The notes beneath the pieces were generated by a model that saw only the letters and a program-made list of their open reading frames with translations, was not told the origin of the DNA and made no database searches. A program made the position numbers and the translations under genes. A DNA stretch of 16,605 bases. Origin: an uncultured Ruminococcus sp. (GTDB taxonomy: Bacteria; Bacillota; Clostridia; Oscillospirales; CAG-272). The stretch spans positions 1-16,605 of the forward strand of contig CACZOH010000250.1 in assembly GCA_902782785.1 (NCBI GenBank), written 5' to 3'. Every line of letters starts with the position of its first letter. The first letter of the stretch is position 1. Positions 14,585 through 16,605 of the stretch are shown in pieces.

Positions 14585-15724
14585 ATGAAAAAGATCATTT
14601 GTGCGGCGCTTGCAGCCGTGATGCTTCTCCTGCCGCTTCCGGCGCTCTCGTCGTGCGGCAGACAGAAATACGACCTTGTTCTTATAACCGACACGGGAAA
14701 CGTTACGGACAAGGGTTATAATCAAAGCGCGTGGACCGCAATGACGGAGTTTTCGATCGAGAGGGATCTCGACTGCAGATACTTCATACCGTCGGGCAGT
14801 GACAAGGACGCGCTCCTGACGCAGATCCGCGCCGCCGCTGACGACGGGGCGAAGGTCATAGTCCTTCCGGGCAGCGTTTTCGAGGTCGCCGCGAATACCG
14901 CGCAGCGCGAGTATCCCGAGGTCAAATTCATACTCATAGACGGAAGACCGCACCCGGACGACACAACTGTTGACGACGTGCTTTCAAACACCGCGTCTTT
15001 GCTTTACGCGTCGGAGCAGGCGGGCTTTGCCGCGGGATACGCCGCGGTAAAGGACGGATACAAAAAGCTCGGCTTTATGGGAGGTATCCCGGACGGCGAT
15101 ACGAGAGCCTACGGCTGCGGCTTTTTGCAGGGCGTCAAATACGCGGCGGATGAAAGCGGAGTGAACGCGGAGGTCACGTACATCTGTACGGGCGCCGCGG
15201 ACGACAGGGATAAAAACAAGGAGACTGCGGTATCGATGTACGAGAGCGGTACCGACGTGATATTCGTGCACGGCGAGCCTGAAGGCGCGGTGCTCGAAGC
15301 CGCGGCTGAAAAGAGAGGGCTTGTCATCTGCTCCGACAGCGACAGACGTCACGTCTCGTCGGTCGTGCTCACGTCGGCGGTCAAGGGCGTTTCCGCGTCT
15401 TTGAAATACGTTCTGCGCTCGATATACGACACAAAGGATTTTGAATACAGCTTCGGCGGCAAGATCACGTATTTCGACGCGGCGCACGGCGGCGCAGGGC
15501 TTTCCTCCTTCGTTATAAACGACAGCAACGGCAACGCTTTCGACAGGTTTTTGAAATTCACAAAAGAGGATTACGAAGAGCTGCTCACGCTCCTTTCTCA
15601 AAACGAGATAAACGTGAAGCGCGATATAACGGTTTACGATCCGAACGGCTACGCGACTGCGGAGGAGCTCGTTTCGGGACTTTCGCTCGACGGCGTCGCC
15701 GTTTCCGTACAGCTGCAGAAATAA
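14585..15724 (+). CDS. BMP-family substrate-binding lipoprotein
   Basis: Predicted membrane-anchored receptor of the BMP/PnrA class (Pfam Bmp), which usually binds purine nucleosides for an ABC importer. The 379 residues begin with a lipoprotein signal: MKKIICAALAAVMLLLPLPA, then lipobox LSSC with lipid-bearing C24. The mature part has VLITDTGNVTDKGYNQSAW at its start, matching the family's ligand-site opening (TDxGxxxDKxFNQ), then alternating alpha/beta Rossmann-like segments (KVIVLPG, VKFILIDG, KLGFMGGIPD, GTDVIFVHGE). No ABC ATPase or permease gene is nearby, so it is an orphan here. The ATG lies 9 nt after the pseudo-ATPase stop, with only a weak GGTG site, so it is likely the last gene of the long operon. 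Ligand not determined. Confidence 0.87.
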   Translation: MKKIICAALAAVMLLLPLPALSSCGRQKYDLVLITDTGNVTDKGYNQSAWTAMTEFSIERDLDCRYFIPSGSDKDALLTQIRAAADDGAKVIVLPGSVFEVAANTAQREYPEVKFILIDGRPHPDDTTVDDVLSNTASLLYASEQAGFAAGYAAVKDGYKKLGFMGGIPDGDTRAYGCGFLQGVKYAADESGVNAEVTYICTGAADDRDKNKETAVSMYESGTDVIFVHGEPEGAVLEAAAEKRGLVICSDSDRRHVSSVVLTSAVKGVSASLKYVLRSIYDTKDFEYSFGGKITYFDAAHGGAGLSSFVINDSNGNAFDRFLKFTKEDYEELLTLLSQNEINVKRDITVYDPNGYATAEELVSGLSLDGVAVSVQLQK

Positions 15725-15777
15725 AAAACGCCCGTCAAAGGATAAATCACGTTTTTTGTTGATATTGCACAAAAAAC
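15723..15777. terminator. Possible weak terminator region after the BMP gene
   Basis: Two overlapping inverted repeats: AAAAAACG (15723-15730) with CGTTTTTT (15750-15757) around a 19-nt loop, and GTTTTTTGT (15751-15759) with ACAAAAAAC (15769-15777). They share the same T-run and exclude each other. Neither has a GC-rich stem, so termination here is plausible from position rather than from structure. Confidence 0.3.
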
Positions 15778-15824
15778 AAAGTCTAAATTTTATATAATAA
15801 ATTTGTGAAAAAATAAAAAAAGAC

Positions 15825-15853
15825 TTGATAAAACATTATTATTAGTGTATAAT
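15825..15853 (+). promoter_or_regulatory. Sigma-A-type promoter of the EF-G-like gene
   Basis: TTGATA (15825-15830), 17 bp spacer, TATAAT (15848-15853), in a very AT-rich stretch. Transcription would start near 15860, leaving a leader of about 40 nt. It uses the same -35 and -10 hexamers and spacing as the ruvC promoter, but lacks the TGn extension. Confidence 0.85.
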
Positions 15854-15878
15854 ACTCTTGTTATGACAAAACAAGTAT
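15852..15878. promoter_or_regulatory. Dyad at the start of the EF-G-like transcript
   Basis: ATACTCTTGTT (15852-15862) faces AACAAGTAT (15870-15878); the core CTTGTT/AACAAG is perfect and the outer part pairs after one or two bulged bases. It overlaps the edge of the -10 and the expected start site, so it could be an operator or a small leader hairpin. AT-rich context makes chance symmetry likely. Confidence 0.3.
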
Positions 15879-15900
15879 AATAAAATATAAGGAGTTTACT

Positions 15901-16605
15901 ATGGCAAAATCTATCCGCAATGTGTGTCTTGCGGGACACAGCGGTCACGGCAAAACGACGCTTGCCGAGGCTATGCTTTATCTGACAAAGGCGATCTCCC
16001 GTTTCGGTAAGATAACCGAGGGGAACACAACGCTTGATTACGATAAGGAGGAGATCAAGCGCGGTTTTTCGATTTCCGCGGCGATAGCTCCCATTGATTG
16101 GAAGAATACAAAGATCAATATCATCGACACTCCCGGGTATCTTGATTTCTACGGTGAAGCCGCAGAGGGTATGCGCGTCGCAGACAGCGCCGTTATAGTC
16201 GTTGACGGCAGATCCGGCGCCGACGTCGGTACGGAGCTTACGTGGGAGCGCGCGGTTGAGCGCGGCATCCCCAAGGCTTTCTTCATCAACCGTTTTGACG
16301 ATCCGGAAGCGAGATTTGAGCGCGTGTTCGACGATCTGCGCGAGAAATTCGGTCCCACCGTATGTCCCGTCGTCATCCCGATGGTAGAGGGTGAGAAGGT
16401 CATCGGCTTCCTTGATCTTATAGATATGCGCGAATACGTCTATAAAGACGGCAAGCACGTTGAGGCTGAGATACCCGCGTCATTTGCGGATACCGCCAAC
16501 AAATACAGATCCGAGCTGCTTGAATCCATAGCGGTCACGAGCGAGGAGCTTATGGAAAAGGTCCTCATGGAAGAGGAAGTCACAAGAGAAGAAGCGGTCG
16601 AGGCG
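15901..16605 (+). CDS. Elongation factor G paralogue (EF-G2-like), 3' end cut
   Basis: The N-terminal 235 codons of a translational GTPase of the EF-G family; the gene runs off the window. The G domain shows G1 AGHSGHGKTT (11-20), a switch I with RGFSIS (54-59) where standard EF-G has RGITI, G3 DTPGYLDF (76-83) with tyrosine Y80 at the position of the usual catalytic histidine, and G4 NRFD (130-133) in place of NKMD. The Tyr-containing DTPGY is known in EF-G2-type paralogues rather than in the canonical ribosomal translocase, so I do not assign fusA. ATG 15901 has AAGGAG 6 nt upstream and its own promoter, so it is a separate unit from the ruv operon. Role (translocation, ribosome rescue or another ribosome-linked task) is unknown. 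Confidence 0.88.
   Translation, partial: MAKSIRNVCLAGHSGHGKTTLAEAMLYLTKAISRFGKITEGNTTLDYDKEEIKRGFSISAAIAPIDWKNTKINIIDTPGYLDFYGEAAEGMRVADSAVIVVDGRSGADVGTELTWERAVERGIPKAFFINRFDDPEARFERVFDDLREKFGPTVCPVVIPMVEGEKVIGFLDLIDMREYVYKDGKHVEAEIPASFADTANKYRSELLESIAVTSEELMEKVLMEEEVTREEAVEA

Noticed and set aside
14984..15772. 262-codon minus-strand open frame opposite the BMP lipoprotein
   Set aside because: The plus strand has a signal peptide, lipobox and family motifs. The minus frame is Arg/Val-rich without motifs.
15876..15881. Second TATAAT before the EF-G-like gene as another promoter
   Set aside because: No -35 hexamer lies at a suitable distance upstream (the nearest TTGTTA is only 12 bp away).
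15790..16458. 222-codon minus-strand open frame opposite the EF-G-like gene
   Set aside because: The plus strand carries clear GTPase motifs, promoter and ribosome site. The minus translation shows no family features.

Overview
This window looks like chromosome from an anaerobic Firmicute of class Clostridia, probably an uncultured gut lineage. That placement is inferred from strong AAGGAG ribosome sites, a group II ECF transporter module, DUF5711 and CvpA genes, and a ClpE-like zinc-finger Clp ATPase. All 15 recognised genes lie on the + strand. Only three gaps matter: 910-1042, 1559-1636 and 15725-15900. I found no tRNA, rRNA, insertion sequence, prophage or CRISPR array.

Layout. (1) 1-909: a DUF2975 membrane protein, probably cut at the window edge, followed by a small XRE-type regulator, then a hairpin terminator. 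(2) 986-15724: a strong sigma-A-type promoter (TTGATA, 17 bp, extended TATAAT) opens an apparent operon of 12 genes: ruvC, ruvA and ruvB; an RlmI-like methyltransferase; ecfA1, ecfA2 and ecfT; truA; a DUF5711 protein; a CvpA-family protein; a zinc-finger Clp AAA+ ATPase; and a P-type-ATPase-like protein. A BMP-family lipoprotein at 14585-15724 follows as probable last member. Apart from ruvC/ruvA, which flank a REP-like palindrome, gaps are 13 nt or less and many genes overlap by 1-11 nt. (3) 15725-15900: an AT-rich gap with poor terminator-like hairpins and a second TTGATA-17-TATAAT promoter. (4) 15901-16605: the first 235 codons of an EF-G paralogue, cut by the window end.

Functions. RuvABC branch-migrates and cuts Holliday junctions. 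EcfA1/A2/T is the energising part of a vitamin transporter whose substrate-binding S subunit is not here. TruA makes pseudouridine in the tRNA anticodon arm. The Clp protein is an unfoldase that may feed a peptidase. The BMP lipoprotein probably binds a nucleoside-like ligand, but has no transporter genes beside it.

Most unusual is the 912-residue protein at 11837-14575. It keeps the whole architecture of a P2-type cation ATPase (N-terminal domain, actuator domain, P/N domains, about ten membrane segments) but has lost nearly every catalytic motif, including the phosphorylated aspartate, and several ion-binding residues. Its frame is uninterrupted, and its TTG start overlaps the Clp stop codon. 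It reads as a maintained pseudo-P-type ATPase, translationally coupled to a Clp unfoldase. I know of no described system of this kind.

Limits: all assignments rest on motif recognition by eye, without database searches. Gene starts were revised where ribosome sites or family ends argued for it (ecfA1, ecfT, truA).
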